From: Acuticoccus mangrovi
GTDB taxonomy: Bacteria > Pseudomonadota > Alphaproteobacteria > Rhizobiales > Amorphaceae
Assembly: GCF_016411865.1 (NCBI RefSeq)
Contig: NZ_JAEKJA010000010.1
Location: 1-64,000 of the forward strand
Reading direction: 5' to 3'
DNA: 64,000 bases
Shown here: piece after piece, positions 17,105 through 25,767 of the stretch
How the letters are laid out: each line of letters opens with the position of its first letter
Numbering within the stretch: position 1 is the first letter of the stretch
Made by a program: the position numbers and the translations under genes
The notes under the pieces: generated by a model
What the model was told of the DNA's origin: nothing
Database searches by the model: none
The model's input: the letters and a program-made list of their open reading frames with translations, nothing else

Positions 17105-17904
17105 GCGGAACGACGCTCGATCTCGACCTCACCGGCCGGGCGGCTCTCGTCACCGCCGGCTCGGACGGGCTCGGGCTCGCCTGCGCGCGGCGCCTTGCCG
17201 AGGCGGGGGTGAAGGTGGCGATCTGCGGCCGCGATCCGGCGAAGCTCGAGGCGGCCGAGGCGAGCCTACGCGCCGCCGGTGCCCCCGATGCGCTCGCGCT
17301 CTGCGCCGATCTTACCGATGCGGCGGCGGTGGAGGGTCTCGTTCCGGCCGTCACCGAACGTTTCGGCGCCCTCGACATCCTGGTCGTGAACTCCGGCCAC
17401 ATCGCCTATGGCGGACTGCGCACCCTGACCGACGCGCAGTGGCACGAGGCGTTCAACCTCCTTCTGATGAGCGCCGTGCGCCTCTCCCGCGCCGCCATCC
17501 CGGCGATGCAGGCCACCGGCGGCGGGGACATGGTGTTCCTGACCTCCGCGACGCTGCAGCAGGCGGCGCCGCACCTGTTGCTCTCCTCGGTGTTCCGGCT
17601 GGGGGTCGCGAGCCTTGCGAAGTCGCTCTCCCACGACCTCGCCCCCGACGGCATCCGGGTGAACACCGTCGCGCCCGGCTATTTCGACACCGGCCGCGTG
17701 CGCGCGCGCATCGACGAGAAGGTGGCGACGGGCCTTTCCCGCCCCGAGGCCGCACTGGAGGTCGCCGGCGAGGCGCCCATGGGCCGCATCGGCGAGGCGG
17801 ACGAACTCGCCGAGGTGGTGGCTTTCGTCATCGGCGGTCGGGCGCGCTTCCTCAACGGCGCCAGCATCACCATCGACGGCGCCAAGGGCCGCACGGTCCT
17901 TTGA
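17101..17904 (+). CDS. Short-chain dehydrogenase/reductase
   Basis: A 267-residue SDR. The cofactor segment is AALVTAGSDGLGLACARRLA (residues 13-32) with the glycine pattern written AGSDGLG. The usual catalytic Tyr-x3-Lys is not evident: the corresponding stretch reads LLLSSVFRLGVASLAKSL, with F where Tyr is expected, while the upstream Ser lies in FLTSATLQQ. It may therefore be a reduced-activity or atypical SDR. The ATG at 17101 overlaps the preceding stop (ATGA), so it is in the M24 operon. Confidence 0.8.
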   Translation: MSGTTLDLDLTGRAALVTAGSDGLGLACARRLAEAGVKVAICGRDPAKLEAAEASLRAAGAPDALALCADLTDAAAVEGLVPAVTERFGALDILVVNSGHIAYGGLRTLTDAQWHEAFNLLLMSAVRLSRAAIPAMQATGGGDMVFLTSATLQQAAPHLLLSSVFRLGVASLAKSLSHDLAPDGIRVNTVAPGYFDTGRVRARIDEKVATGLSRPEAALEVAGEAPMGRIGEADELAEVVAFVIGGRARFLNGASITIDGAKGRTVL

Positions 17905-17938
17905 GCGCCACGCCGCCCGTCCCCAAAGGCCTCCGACC

Positions 17939-19069
17939 ATGACCACCGCCCGTCTGCGCCTCCTCGCCGCCGATCTCGACTACCCCGATGACCTCGCCCT
18001 TCACACCGCCGCCTCCGGCCGGGTGCCGGCGCTCGCGGCGCGCTATCTGGAGATCCGACGCGAGGACGGGTTCCACGGCGTCGGCGAGGTGCGCGCCAAC
18101 GTCGCCTATCTCACCGGCCTCGACGAGGCGACCGCCACCGCCGCCATCGGTATCCTGTGCGAGCGGGTCGACTGGAGCGTTCCGGCCGAGGATCTTCTCG
18201 CCGCCTTCGACGCGGTCGCCGACGGGGCGCCGGCCACCGCCCGCGCGGTGGTGGAAAGCGCCATTCTCGACGGGCTCGCCCGCATGCGCGGCGTTCCGGT
18301 CGCGGCGCTTCTGGGGGGCGATTTCGTGCCGGCGCTCTCCTCCAACCAGTGCCTCTTCTGGGGGCCGCAGGAGCGCTTCGAGACTCTGGCGCGGCGCTAT
18401 CTCGACGAGGGTTTTCGCGAGATCAAGGTGCGCATCGCCATCGCCGATTTCGATCAGGACCTCGCTCGCCTGCGCCGATTGCGCGAGATTTGCGGGCCGA
18501 AGGTGCATGTGGCGGCCGACGCCAACGCGTCCTGGGGGGCGGAGGAGGCGGCGCGCAAGCTCGGCGCCCTCGCCGAGTTCGACCTCGCCTACGTGGAGCA
18601 GCCCACGACGAAGGGCGATTGGGTCGCCTTCGATCATGTTCTCGCCCGCGCCCCGATGCCCCTGATGCTCGACGAGAACCTCGCGACGGCGGACGATCTC
18701 GAGCGGTTGCTCGATCGCGCGGGACGAGGGTCGGGGCCGATGGGCCATCTGAAGATCGCCAAGATGGGCTCGCCCCGGGCGGTGACCGACGCGGCGCGGC
18801 GACTGAAGGCGGCGGGCATCGGCGTGATGATCGGCCAGATGAACGAAGGCGCGATGGCGACGGCCATCACCGCCCATTGCGCCATGGCCGCGCGCCCCGA
18901 TCACGCCGAGCTCTATGGCTGCTACGGCCTTCTGAACGACCCGGCCGCGGGGCTCGCCTACCGTGACGGGGCCCTGATCGCCCCCGAGGGGCCGGGCCTC
19001 GCGCTCACCTTCGACGCCGGGGCCTGCCGCGAGCTCTGGTCGCGCGAGGTTGCCGCTCCGACGGGGTGA
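17939..19069 (+). CDS. Mandelate racemase/muconate lactonizing enzyme family protein (first copy)
   Basis: A 376-residue enolase-superfamily enzyme. Metal ligands are in VAADANASW (about residue 198), YVEQP (about 221) and LMLDEN (about 244); the lysine of the sixth strand is in GHLKIAKMGS. The strand that usually carries the K-x-K base pair reads IKVRIA, so the second lysine is arginine. Such enzymes abstract an alpha proton next to a carboxylate to racemise, epimerise or dehydrate. It ends the M24 operon; a paralogous enzyme lies at 23678-24841. Confidence 0.85.
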   Translation: MTTARLRLLAADLDYPDDLALHTAASGRVPALAARYLEIRREDGFHGVGEVRANVAYLTGLDEATATAAIGILCERVDWSVPAEDLLAAFDAVADGAPATARAVVESAILDGLARMRGVPVAALLGGDFVPALSSNQCLFWGPQERFETLARRYLDEGFREIKVRIAIADFDQDLARLRRLREICGPKVHVAADANASWGAEEAARKLGALAEFDLAYVEQPTTKGDWVAFDHVLARAPMPLMLDENLATADDLERLLDRAGRGSGPMGHLKIAKMGSPRAVTDAARRLKAAGIGVMIGQMNEGAMATAITAHCAMAARPDHAELYGCYGLLNDPAAGLAYRDGALIAPEGPGLALTFDAGACRELWSREVAAPTG

Positions 19070-19549
19070 GCCGCGAAGCCGACACATCGCTCGGCCCGTT
19101 TGCGAGACGCGGGCGGGCGATGCGGTGCGCTGCCCTTCACGATCGAAGATGATCGTTCGGAGGGGCGAAGAAAGTTCATGCTGCAATGCAGCATTTCCCG
19201 TCGACAGACGATCATCGAACCCGCCCCCGAGCGGCCTCGGCCCGCCTCGACCCGCCGCCTCCAAGGTGCTGCCTCCGGGTGCCGCAAGCCCTCGCGACAA
19301 TAGCGGAGCAGTCGCTTGCGCCGCGAGGCTCGGGGATGGCCGATGCCTAAGAATGAGGCGAATTCAGAGGCATCCTGCACCCAGATTCAGCGTTGGCGCT
19401 AAATTGTTGTTTTTTGCTCCAAAAAAGCAATCTCTGCCTGGACAAGCCCATTCTCGTCTTCTTTACTGATCGGGCGAGGCGGCGCGCCGCCTTACCCGCA
19501 ACCCGGGTTTTAGTTCCCGAAACAGAGCGCTCGACGGAGGGCCAGTCCC
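19070..19549 (+). promoter_or_regulatory. Promoter region of the polyamine-type ABC operon with nested inverted repeats
   Basis: 480 bp without a gene. GATGATCGT (19148-19156) and ACGATCATC (19208-19216) form an inverted pair that encloses a second perfect pair, ATGCTGC-AAT-GCAGCAT (19178-19194). Nearer the gene, TTTTTTG-CTC-CAAAAAA (19410-19426) forms another small inverted repeat in an AT-rich tract. These could be operators or RNA folds. A Shine-Dalgarno (CGGAGGG) precedes the next ATG. None of the ATTGCAC-N15-GTGCAAT sites is seen here. Confidence 0.45.
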
Positions 19550-20629
19550 ATGCAAAGCAATCGCGGCAACCGCCTGGTCGCCCTTCTGGTCGGCGCCGCC
19601 GCCTCGGCGCTCGTCGCCGGCGCGGCGACCGCGCAGGACGCCTGCACCGAAATGCAGGTGTTCCTGTCGATCTCGCCCGCTCACCGCGACAACGTGATGT
19701 CCTACATCGCGCCGAAGCTGAAGGAGGAGATGGGCGTCACGCTCGTCGCCGAAGAGATCGGCTCGGCCAACATGGTGGAGCGCCTGTCGGCCCAGATGCC
19801 GAACCCGCGCGTCACCATCGCCCAGTGGGACGTGCCGATCGGCGTGTCGGCTTGCGCCGACGGCATGTGCGCGCCGATCGACCTGTCGAAGGCGCCGAAC
19901 GCCGGCAAGCTGTTCGACTGGGCCTACACCAAGGACGGTGACGACGTGGTCGTGCTCGCCACCAACGTGCTCGGCGTCGGCCTCCTCTACAACGAGGAAG
20001 CGCTGAAGGAGGCGGGTATCGAGCCGCCGACCTCCTGGACCGATCTCGCCGATCCGAGCTTCGCCGGCCGCATCTCGATCACCGCGCCGGCTTCGACCTG
20101 GGGGACGGCTCAGCTCGTCAAATGGGCGCAGATGGGCGGCGGCGGCGTCGACAACATCGACCCCGGCTTCGAGTTCGCCGAGTCGCTGATGGACAACATG
20201 CACACCGTCCACACCTGGTCGTCGGAGATGTCGAACCTGATGCAGCTCGGCGAGGTCTGGCTGTCGACCACCGGCTCGAACATGGGCGCCGCGCTGCGCG
20301 CCAAGGGTCTGCCGGTGCGCTGGGTCCTGCCGGAGGAGGGCAGCCCCGTCGCCGCCGGTGGCCTGAGCTTCGTGAAGGGCGCACCCTGCACCGAAGCTGC
20401 CTACCGCTATCTCGACCTCTACTACTCCGACGAGTTCCAGCTGCTGCGCGTGAAGGACGGCGGCCTCGCAAGCCCGTCGCCCACCGCCTGGGACAAGATC
20501 CCCGACGAGACCAAGGCCGACATGGACCTGACGTCGAAGGAGTTCGACAAGCTCGAGGCGCTGGACTGGAAGGCGATCAACGCCGTGCGCCCCGAGTGGA
20601 TCGAGCGCTGGAACCGCGAAATCCGCTGA
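19550..20629 (+). CDS. Polyamine-type ABC transporter substrate-binding protein
   Basis: A 359-residue extracellular solute-binding protein of the PotD/AfuA type. A signal peptide covers about residues 1-26 with cleavage after GAATAQDA. Motifs such as DVVVLATNVLGVGLLYNEEALKEAG (residues 124-148) and TSWTDLADPSFAGRISI (approximately 155-171) are typical. It starts an operon with an ATPase and two permeases. A perfect intrinsic-terminator-like hairpin follows directly. The ligand may be a polyamine, opine or other cationic solute. Confidence 0.9.
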   Translation: MQSNRGNRLVALLVGAAASALVAGAATAQDACTEMQVFLSISPAHRDNVMSYIAPKLKEEMGVTLVAEEIGSANMVERLSAQMPNPRVTIAQWDVPIGVSACADGMCAPIDLSKAPNAGKLFDWAYTKDGDDVVVLATNVLGVGLLYNEEALKEAGIEPPTSWTDLADPSFAGRISITAPASTWGTAQLVKWAQMGGGGVDNIDPGFEFAESLMDNMHTVHTWSSEMSNLMQLGEVWLSTTGSNMGAALRAKGLPVRWVLPEEGSPVAAGGLSFVKGAPCTEAAYRYLDLYYSDEFQLLRVKDGGLASPSPTAWDKIPDETKADMDLTSKEFDKLEALDWKAINAVRPEWIERWNREIR

Positions 20630-20646
20630 CCGGACCCTGCTGCGCC

Positions 20647-20680
20647 ACCGCGGGACCGGTTCGCCGGTCCCGCGGTTTTT
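20647..20680 (+). terminator. Intrinsic terminator or attenuator
   Basis: ACCGCGGGACCGG pairs perfectly with CCGGTCCCGCGGT over 13 bp around a TTCG tetraloop (20660-20663) and is followed by a T-run (20676-20680). It lies 18 bp after the binding-protein stop and about 190 bp before the ATPase start. Partial termination here would give more binding protein than membrane subunits. It is the best terminator in the window. Confidence 0.85.
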
Positions 20681-20869
20681 GCCGTGGCGGAGGATTGTTC
20701 GGGCAGGCCCTCCGCCGGCGATGCTCCGTGGGAGCGCGCCTCGACCGAGGCCCGCTCCCGCCCGGCGCGATCCCATGCGCCGCTTCTGCGTGCCGGTCCC
20801 CCGGCGCCGCCCCATCGCTTCCCGCGCGAGGTTCGCGCCGCGCGACCGACGAAACGGATTCTTTTGCCT

Positions 20870-22015
20870 ATGCCTGATCCCAGCGCCGACCCGGAGCTCA
20901 TCCTACGTTTGGAAGGCGTCTCCAAGACCTTCCAGAACCAGAGGGTGCTCGACGCGCTCGACCTGGAGATCGCCCGCGGCGAGTTCCTGACCCTGCTGGG
21001 TCCCTCGGGCTGCGGGAAGTCGACCACGCTGAACATCGTCGCGGGTCTTTTGAGCCCCGACGGCGGGCGCATGACCTTGCGCGGGCGTGCTGCCGACCGC
21101 CTGCCGCCACGCAAGCGCCGCCTCGGTATGGTGTTCCAGTCCTGGGCGCTGTTCCCGCACATGACGGTGTTCGACAACATCGCCTATGGGCTGAAGATGC
21201 AGGGCTCGCCCTCCGCCGCCGTGGTGAAGACCAAGGTGGACGAGATGCTCGAGCTCGTGCGTCTGCCGGGGGCGGAGGGCAAGTTCCCCTCGCAGCTCTC
21301 GGGCGGCATGCAGCAGCGCGTCGCGCTCGCCCGCGCGCTCGTCACCGGGCCCGACCTCCTGCTCCTCGACGAACCGCTCTCGAACCTCGACGCCGCGCTG
21401 CGCAAGGAGATGCAGGTCGAGATCAAGCGCATCCACGAGACGCTGAAGGTCTCGACCCTCCTCGTCACCCACTCCCAGGAGGAGGCGTTGGTGATGTCGG
21501 ACCGCATCGCGGTGATGCGTGGCGGCAAGATCGAGCGGATCGCACCGCCCGCGGAGATCTACGCCGATCCGCGCAGCTCCTTCGTGTGCACCTTCGTGGG
21601 CGACGCCAACGTGATGCTCGGCCGTGTCGAGGCGCTGGACGCGGGCGTTGCGCGCATCGTGCTGCCGACGGGCTTGTCGCTGTCGGCGACGGCGCGGCCG
21701 GAATGGACCATCGGCGGGGAGGCGGCCTTCGCGATCCGCCCCGAGTCCTTCGCCGTGCGCCCGGGGCCGGTGGAGGCGGAGCACGTCTGGTCCGCCACGG
21801 TCACGGACCGCATCTTCAAGGGTGGCACCGTGACCTACGAACTCGCCGCGGAGGGAGCTCCGCACCTGACGGCCCTCGCCCTGCCGCGGGCCGGCGGCCG
21901 GCTCTTCGAACGGGGCGAGAGCGTCGCCCTCGCCTTCGGGCGGCAGGACGTCATTCCGCTCGCCGACGGTGAGATGGCCGGCGCCGCCGTCCGGCCCTTG
22001 ACGGAGACGGTGTGA
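20870..22015 (+). CDS. Polyamine-type ABC transporter ATP-binding protein (PotA-like)
   Basis: A 381-residue ABC ATPase with Walker A GPSGCGKST (about residues 43-51), signature LSGGMQQRVALARA, Walker B LLLLDEPLSNLDA and H-loop THSQEEA, then a C-terminal TOBE domain (about 290-370). The GG-MQQR signature and TOBE domain mark the CUT1/PotA/FbpC group. The ATG at 20870 follows the terminator-like hairpin; its stop overlaps the first permease start. Acts at the cytoplasmic face of the importer. Confidence 0.92.
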   Translation: MPDPSADPELILRLEGVSKTFQNQRVLDALDLEIARGEFLTLLGPSGCGKSTTLNIVAGLLSPDGGRMTLRGRAADRLPPRKRRLGMVFQSWALFPHMTVFDNIAYGLKMQGSPSAAVVKTKVDEMLELVRLPGAEGKFPSQLSGGMQQRVALARALVTGPDLLLLDEPLSNLDAALRKEMQVEIKRIHETLKVSTLLVTHSQEEALVMSDRIAVMRGGKIERIAPPAEIYADPRSSFVCTFVGDANVMLGRVEALDAGVARIVLPTGLSLSATARPEWTIGGEAAFAIRPESFAVRPGPVEAEHVWSATVTDRIFKGGTVTYELAAEGAPHLTALALPRAGGRLFERGESVALAFGRQDVIPLADGEMAGAAVRPLTETV

Positions 22016-22890
22016 TGGACGGGACGTCCGGGCTGCGCCGGGTGGCGCCGCTTCTCTTCATCGCTCCGGTGATCGTGCTGATGGCGGCGTTCTTCGCGCT
22101 GCCGGTGGCGGATCTGTTGTCGATGAGCTTCCAGGCGAAGCATCCCGAGGCGGGCGCCGGCGGCTTCTCGCTGGTCAACTACGCCAAGATCCTGGGCGAC
22201 CTGTGGTACTGGCAGATGCTCGGCAACTCGCTGGCGCTCGGGTTCTGCGCGACGCTGACGAGCCTTGCTATCGGCTATGCCGTCGCCTGGCGCCTCACCC
22301 ATTGTGGCGGCTGGGAGCGCACCCTGATCGCGCTCGCCTGCCTTCTGCCGATCTTCGTCAACGTGATCGTCGGCATCCTCGGCTGGTACATTCTGATGCT
22401 GCCGTTCGGGGTGATCCAGCAGGCGCTCGACGCGCTGGGCCTCATCCATGGTCCGTTGCGCTGGCTGCGCAGCTTCTGGGCGCTCGTCGGTGTGCTGACC
22501 TACGAGCACGTGCCCTTCGCGGTCTTGATCCTCGCCGCGAGCCTTCAGAACGTGCCGGCGGACAAGATCGCCGCGGCGCGGATCCTCGGTGCTTCGGGAC
22601 CGCGGATCCTGTGGACGGTGCTTCTGCCGCTGTCGATGCCCGGCATCGTGGCGAGCTCGATCCTCGTGTTCTCGCTGTCGGTCTCCTCCTACCTGGTGCC
22701 GATCCTGATCACCGGGCCGCGAGGGCAGTTCATCCCGATCTCGATCTACAGCTACGCCGCGGAGCTGTTGGACTGGAACATGGCCGGCGCGCTCGCCTTC
22801 ATCCTCCTCGTGGTGGTGGTGGTGCTCACCTACCTCTTCATCGCGCTGTCCAACCGCCTGACTCGCCGCGGCGAATGGAGCATGGTCTGA
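22015..22890 (+). CDS. ABC transporter permease (PotB-like)
   Basis: A 291-residue permease with six predicted spans. The EAA-type loop is at about residues 182-202 (AARILGASGPRILWTVLLPL). The ATG at 22015 overlaps the ATPase stop TGA by one base; a GTG three bases earlier is an alternative. Its own stop overlaps the next permease start, so the two channel subunits are translationally coupled. Confidence 0.92.
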   Translation: MDGTSGLRRVAPLLFIAPVIVLMAAFFALPVADLLSMSFQAKHPEAGAGGFSLVNYAKILGDLWYWQMLGNSLALGFCATLTSLAIGYAVAWRLTHCGGWERTLIALACLLPIFVNVIVGILGWYILMLPFGVIQQALDALGLIHGPLRWLRSFWALVGVLTYEHVPFAVLILAASLQNVPADKIAAARILGASGPRILWTVLLPLSMPGIVASSILVFSLSVSSYLVPILITGPRGQFIPISIYSYAAELLDWNMAGALAFILLVVVVVLTYLFIALSNRLTRRGEWSMV

Positions 22891-23672
22891 TGATCTTGCG
22901 TGTTTTCGTCTACATCGTCGTGGCGCTGATGGTGGCGCCGATCATCGTCACCTTGCCGGTGGCGCTCACCTCGGCCGGCATCATCCGCTTTCCGCCCCAG
23001 GGGCTGTCGCTCCAGTGGTTCATCGGGATTTTTCAGGATCAGCTCCTGATGGCCGCGGCCTGGCGCAGCTTCCTCCTCGCGACCCTCGCGGCGGGGGCGG
23101 CGGTGGTGATCTCGATCCCCTGCGCCTTCGCCATCGAGCGCAGCCGCATGCCGGGCCGCACCGCCATGGAAACCCTGATCACGAGCCCGCGGACGATCCC
23201 CCAGATCGTGCTCGCCCTCGGCCTCCTGATCTGGTTCGAAACGCTCGGCATGGCGGAGACCTTCTTCGGGCTCGTGCTCGCCCACCTCGTCGTGTCGGTG
23301 CCGTTCGCCTTCCGCACGGTTCTCGTGTCGGTGTCGGGCCTCGATCGGCGGCTCGAATGGTCGAGTGCGATCCTCGGCGCGGGGCCGCTGCAGACCTTCT
23401 TTCGCGTCACCGCGCCCCAGATCAAGACGGGTGTCATCGCCGCCTTCATCTTCACCTTCATCCTCAGCTTCAACAACGTGACGCTGGCGCTGTTCCTCTC
23501 GGGGATCGGTGAGCGGACACTGCCCGTCGAAATGTTCCAGCGCATGTATGTGGGGGGGATGACGCCGGTGATCCCGGCCGCCGCCTTCGTGCTCGCGGTG
23601 GTCGGGGCGGTGCTCTTCGTGGTGCTCGACCGAACCATCGGGGTTTTCCGCTATCTCGCCGGCGGGGAGTGA
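22890..23672 (+). CDS. ABC transporter permease (PotC-like)
   Basis: A 260-residue second permease of the importer. It has six spans and an EAA-type loop at about residues 158-176 (SAILGAGPLQTFFRVTAPQ). The ATG overlaps the preceding TGA by one base (TGATG). The transporter is followed within six bases by catabolic genes on the same strand, which argues that import and breakdown of the same compound are coordinated. Confidence 0.92.
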   Translation: MILRVFVYIVVALMVAPIIVTLPVALTSAGIIRFPPQGLSLQWFIGIFQDQLLMAAAWRSFLLATLAAGAAVVISIPCAFAIERSRMPGRTAMETLITSPRTIPQIVLALGLLIWFETLGMAETFFGLVLAHLVVSVPFAFRTVLVSVSGLDRRLEWSSAILGAGPLQTFFRVTAPQIKTGVIAAFIFTFILSFNNVTLALFLSGIGERTLPVEMFQRMYVGGMTPVIPAAAFVLAVVGAVLFVVLDRTIGVFRYLAGGE

Positions 23673-23677
23673 GCGCG

Positions 23678-24841
23678 ATGTCTCATTCGGCCGACGTGGC
23701 GCCGACCCCTGAGCGGGCCATCGTCTCGGTTGGGGTGTTGACGGCCTCGCTGCCACTCGCCCAGAGCTTCCAGCATGCCTCTTCCGGTCTCATCGACCGG
23801 CTCGAGGAGGTGGTGGTCAAGGTGGGTCTCGCCGACGGAACCGTCGGTTGGGGCGAGGTGCGGGGCAACGCGCCCTACGTCACCGGGGAAACCCAGTCGC
23901 GCATCGTCGCGGCCCTTTCGGACGTGCACGCGCCCGCGGTCGTCGCCACCCGCCCGACGACGCCCACCGCGCTCAACCGGCTCCTGGCGGGACTCGCCAT
24001 GGGCAACTCCTCGGCCCGGGCCGCGGTCTCGATCGCGGCCGAAGATGCTTGGGCGCGCCAGGCGGGGCTTCCCCTCCAGGCGATGCTCGGCGCCGGCGAC
24101 GTCAAGACCGTCCGGGTGCACGGCACCATCCCCTTCTGTGCCCCCGACGAGGCCGCCCGCCGCGCCGAGCGCTATCTCGACATCGGCATTAGGCGGATCA
24201 AGCAGCGCGTCGGCCTCTCCTTCGAAGAGGACGTCGCCCGCATGCGTGCGATCGGTGACGTGCTGAAGAACCATCCGGCCGGCCCCGAGGCCGAGATCGC
24301 CGCCGACGCCAACCAGGCCTGGAACGCCAAGGAGGCGCTCCGGCGCATCGCGACGTTCGAGAGGCTGGGCCTCGCTTTCCTGGAGCAGCCGGTGCGCGCC
24401 GCCGACATTCGCGGCTTGAAGGAGGTGCGCGACGGCGCCGGCATCCCGATCATCGCCGACGAGAGCGTCGGGACTCCCGGGACGCTGATGCAGGTGATCG
24501 AGGCGGGAGCCGCCGACGGCTTCCACTTCAAGCTCGTGAAGGCCGGCGGCCCGCGCCAGCTGATGGGCATGGTGGCGATCGCCGAGGCGGCGGGTCTCGG
24601 CTACATGATGGGCCAGATGGACGAGGGCCAGCTCGCCACCGCGGCGGCCCTCCACTGCGCCGCCGCCTCCAACCCCTTTTCCTGCGAGCTCTGGGGGTTC
24701 CAGCGCGTCGGCTCACAGCCCTTCTCGGGGCTCGAGTTCGTCGATGGGACGATCCGCCTGCCGGACGGCCCCGGTCTCGGCATCACCATCGACGAGGACG
24801 GCCTCACCCCCGTCGCCCATTTCGGGACTCCCTTCGCATGA
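23678..24841 (+). CDS. Mandelate racemase/muconate lactonizing enzyme family protein (second copy)
   Basis: A 387-residue enolase-superfamily enzyme. Metal-binding motifs are IAADANQAW, FLEQPV and IIADESV, and the sixth-strand lysine is in FHFKLVKAGG. The second strand reads IKQRVG, again K-x-R instead of K-x-K, as in the first copy at 17939-19069. The ATG at 23678 is preferred because GGGGAG lies eight bases upstream; a GTG at 23669 is in frame. Ends overlapping the next gene by four bases. Racemase, epimerase or dehydratase activity is expected on an alpha-substituted carboxylate. Confidence 0.85.
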   Translation: MSHSADVAPTPERAIVSVGVLTASLPLAQSFQHASSGLIDRLEEVVVKVGLADGTVGWGEVRGNAPYVTGETQSRIVAALSDVHAPAVVATRPTTPTALNRLLAGLAMGNSSARAAVSIAAEDAWARQAGLPLQAMLGAGDVKTVRVHGTIPFCAPDEAARRAERYLDIGIRRIKQRVGLSFEEDVARMRAIGDVLKNHPAGPEAEIAADANQAWNAKEALRRIATFERLGLAFLEQPVRAADIRGLKEVRDGAGIPIIADESVGTPGTLMQVIEAGAADGFHFKLVKAGGPRQLMGMVAIAEAAGLGYMMGQMDEGQLATAAALHCAAASNPFSCELWGFQRVGSQPFSGLEFVDGTIRLPDGPGLGITIDEDGLTPVAHFGTPFA

Positions 24842-25767
24842 CCTTGTCCGCCCCTGCCGCGTCTGCCCCTGCCACGTCCGCCCCTGCCACGTCCGCCCCT
24901 GCCGCGTCCGGCGACGTCGAGATCGTCTGGCTCGTCGACCTCGATCCGCCGAGCGAGATCGGCGGCGGCCGCGCCTTCTACCCGGCTCGCCCCGGCGCCC
25001 CCGAGCCTGACGAGAAGAAGGTGCTCGGCCGGCTCGACGCCGTCCTGTCGGCGATCCGCGAGGGGGCCGACGGGGCCGCCACCGTCACCCTCCACACGAG
25101 CCCGCGCTACCGCGACACCTTCCTGCGCGAGCCCTACCGCTCCGTCTGGGACGATTATCGCGCCGCCGGGGCGGCCCTCGCTCTCCATCCGCACGAGGAC
25201 CGTGTCGACGGCACCAACCTCTATGACGACGGCGCGCACCTCGCCGAGCTGATTCCGGGCTTCGTCGCCCGGGCGCGGGAGGCGGGCATCACCTTCGAGG
25301 CGTTCCGCTCCGGCTTCTTCGCCTTCCACCCGGACCTGCCGCGCCTTCTCGCCGAAGCGGGGGTTGCGCTCGATCTCTCGGCCGGGCCCGGTCAGCACGA
25401 CGCCTCGCGCAACATCGACTGGCCCGTCGCGAGCGAGGCGGAGGACTATTTCGCCCCCACGCCCTTGCGCGAGATCCCCATCGGCTGGAGCGGGGAGGGG
25501 ACGGACCTCGCCCGCGACTATCTCTTCAACGAGCGCGCCGGCCCCGACGACCTCCGCCGCACCTGGGACGCCGTGGTGCGCCGGGCGGCGGACGGCACCG
25601 GGCCGCGCCGGGTGAACTTCCTCACCCACGCCTATGGCCTCGCCCACCCGGTGTGGCGGCCCCAGGCGCTCGATTTCATCGCCTACGCCGGCGCCAATGG
25701 CGGGCGTGTCGTGCGTGTGCAGGACCTCGTCCCGACCGCCGCTTCAACCCAAGGACACCGTCAATGA
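24838..25767 (+). CDS. Uncharacterised protein, possibly polysaccharide-deacetylase-fold hydrolase
   Basis: A 309-residue protein with no secure family. The first 25 residues are a repetitive Ser-Ala-Pro-Ala-Ala/Thr tract encoded by four 15-bp repeats. The remainder starts with a beta-strand-like VEIVWLVDLD, includes ALHPHEDRVDG (two His and Asp/Glu close together, around residue 118) and FEAFRSGFFAFHPDLPRLLAEAG (about 155-177), a pattern reminiscent of NodB/CE4 deacetylases where an Arg-x-Gly and a later His line the metal site. Late NFLTHAYG could supply another His. Overlaps both neighbours by four bases, so it is an integral operon member. Confidence 0.5.
   Translation: MTLSAPAASAPATSAPATSAPAASGDVEIVWLVDLDPPSEIGGGRAFYPARPGAPEPDEKKVLGRLDAVLSAIREGADGAATVTLHTSPRYRDTFLREPYRSVWDDYRAAGAALALHPHEDRVDGTNLYDDGAHLAELIPGFVARAREAGITFEAFRSGFFAFHPDLPRLLAEAGVALDLSAGPGQHDASRNIDWPVASEAEDYFAPTPLREIPIGWSGEGTDLARDYLFNERAGPDDLRRTWDAVVRRAADGTGPRRVNFLTHAYGLAHPVWRPQALDFIAYAGANGGRVVRVQDLVPTAASTQGHRQ
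24847..24906 (+). repeat. Four tandem 15-bp repeats inside a coding region
   Basis: Four copies of a TCCGCCCCTGCCGCG-type unit, differing only at one or two positions (C/T at base 3 and G/A at base 13). Each unit encodes Ser-Ala-Pro-Ala-Ala or -Thr. The unit length is a multiple of three, so copy-number change would lengthen or shorten the N-terminal linker without a frameshift. Confidence 0.9.

Noticed and set aside
23669-23677. GTG start nine bases before the chosen ATG of the second MLE-type gene
   Set aside because: The GGGGAG ribosome site would be too close to it; spacing to the ATG at 23678 is better.
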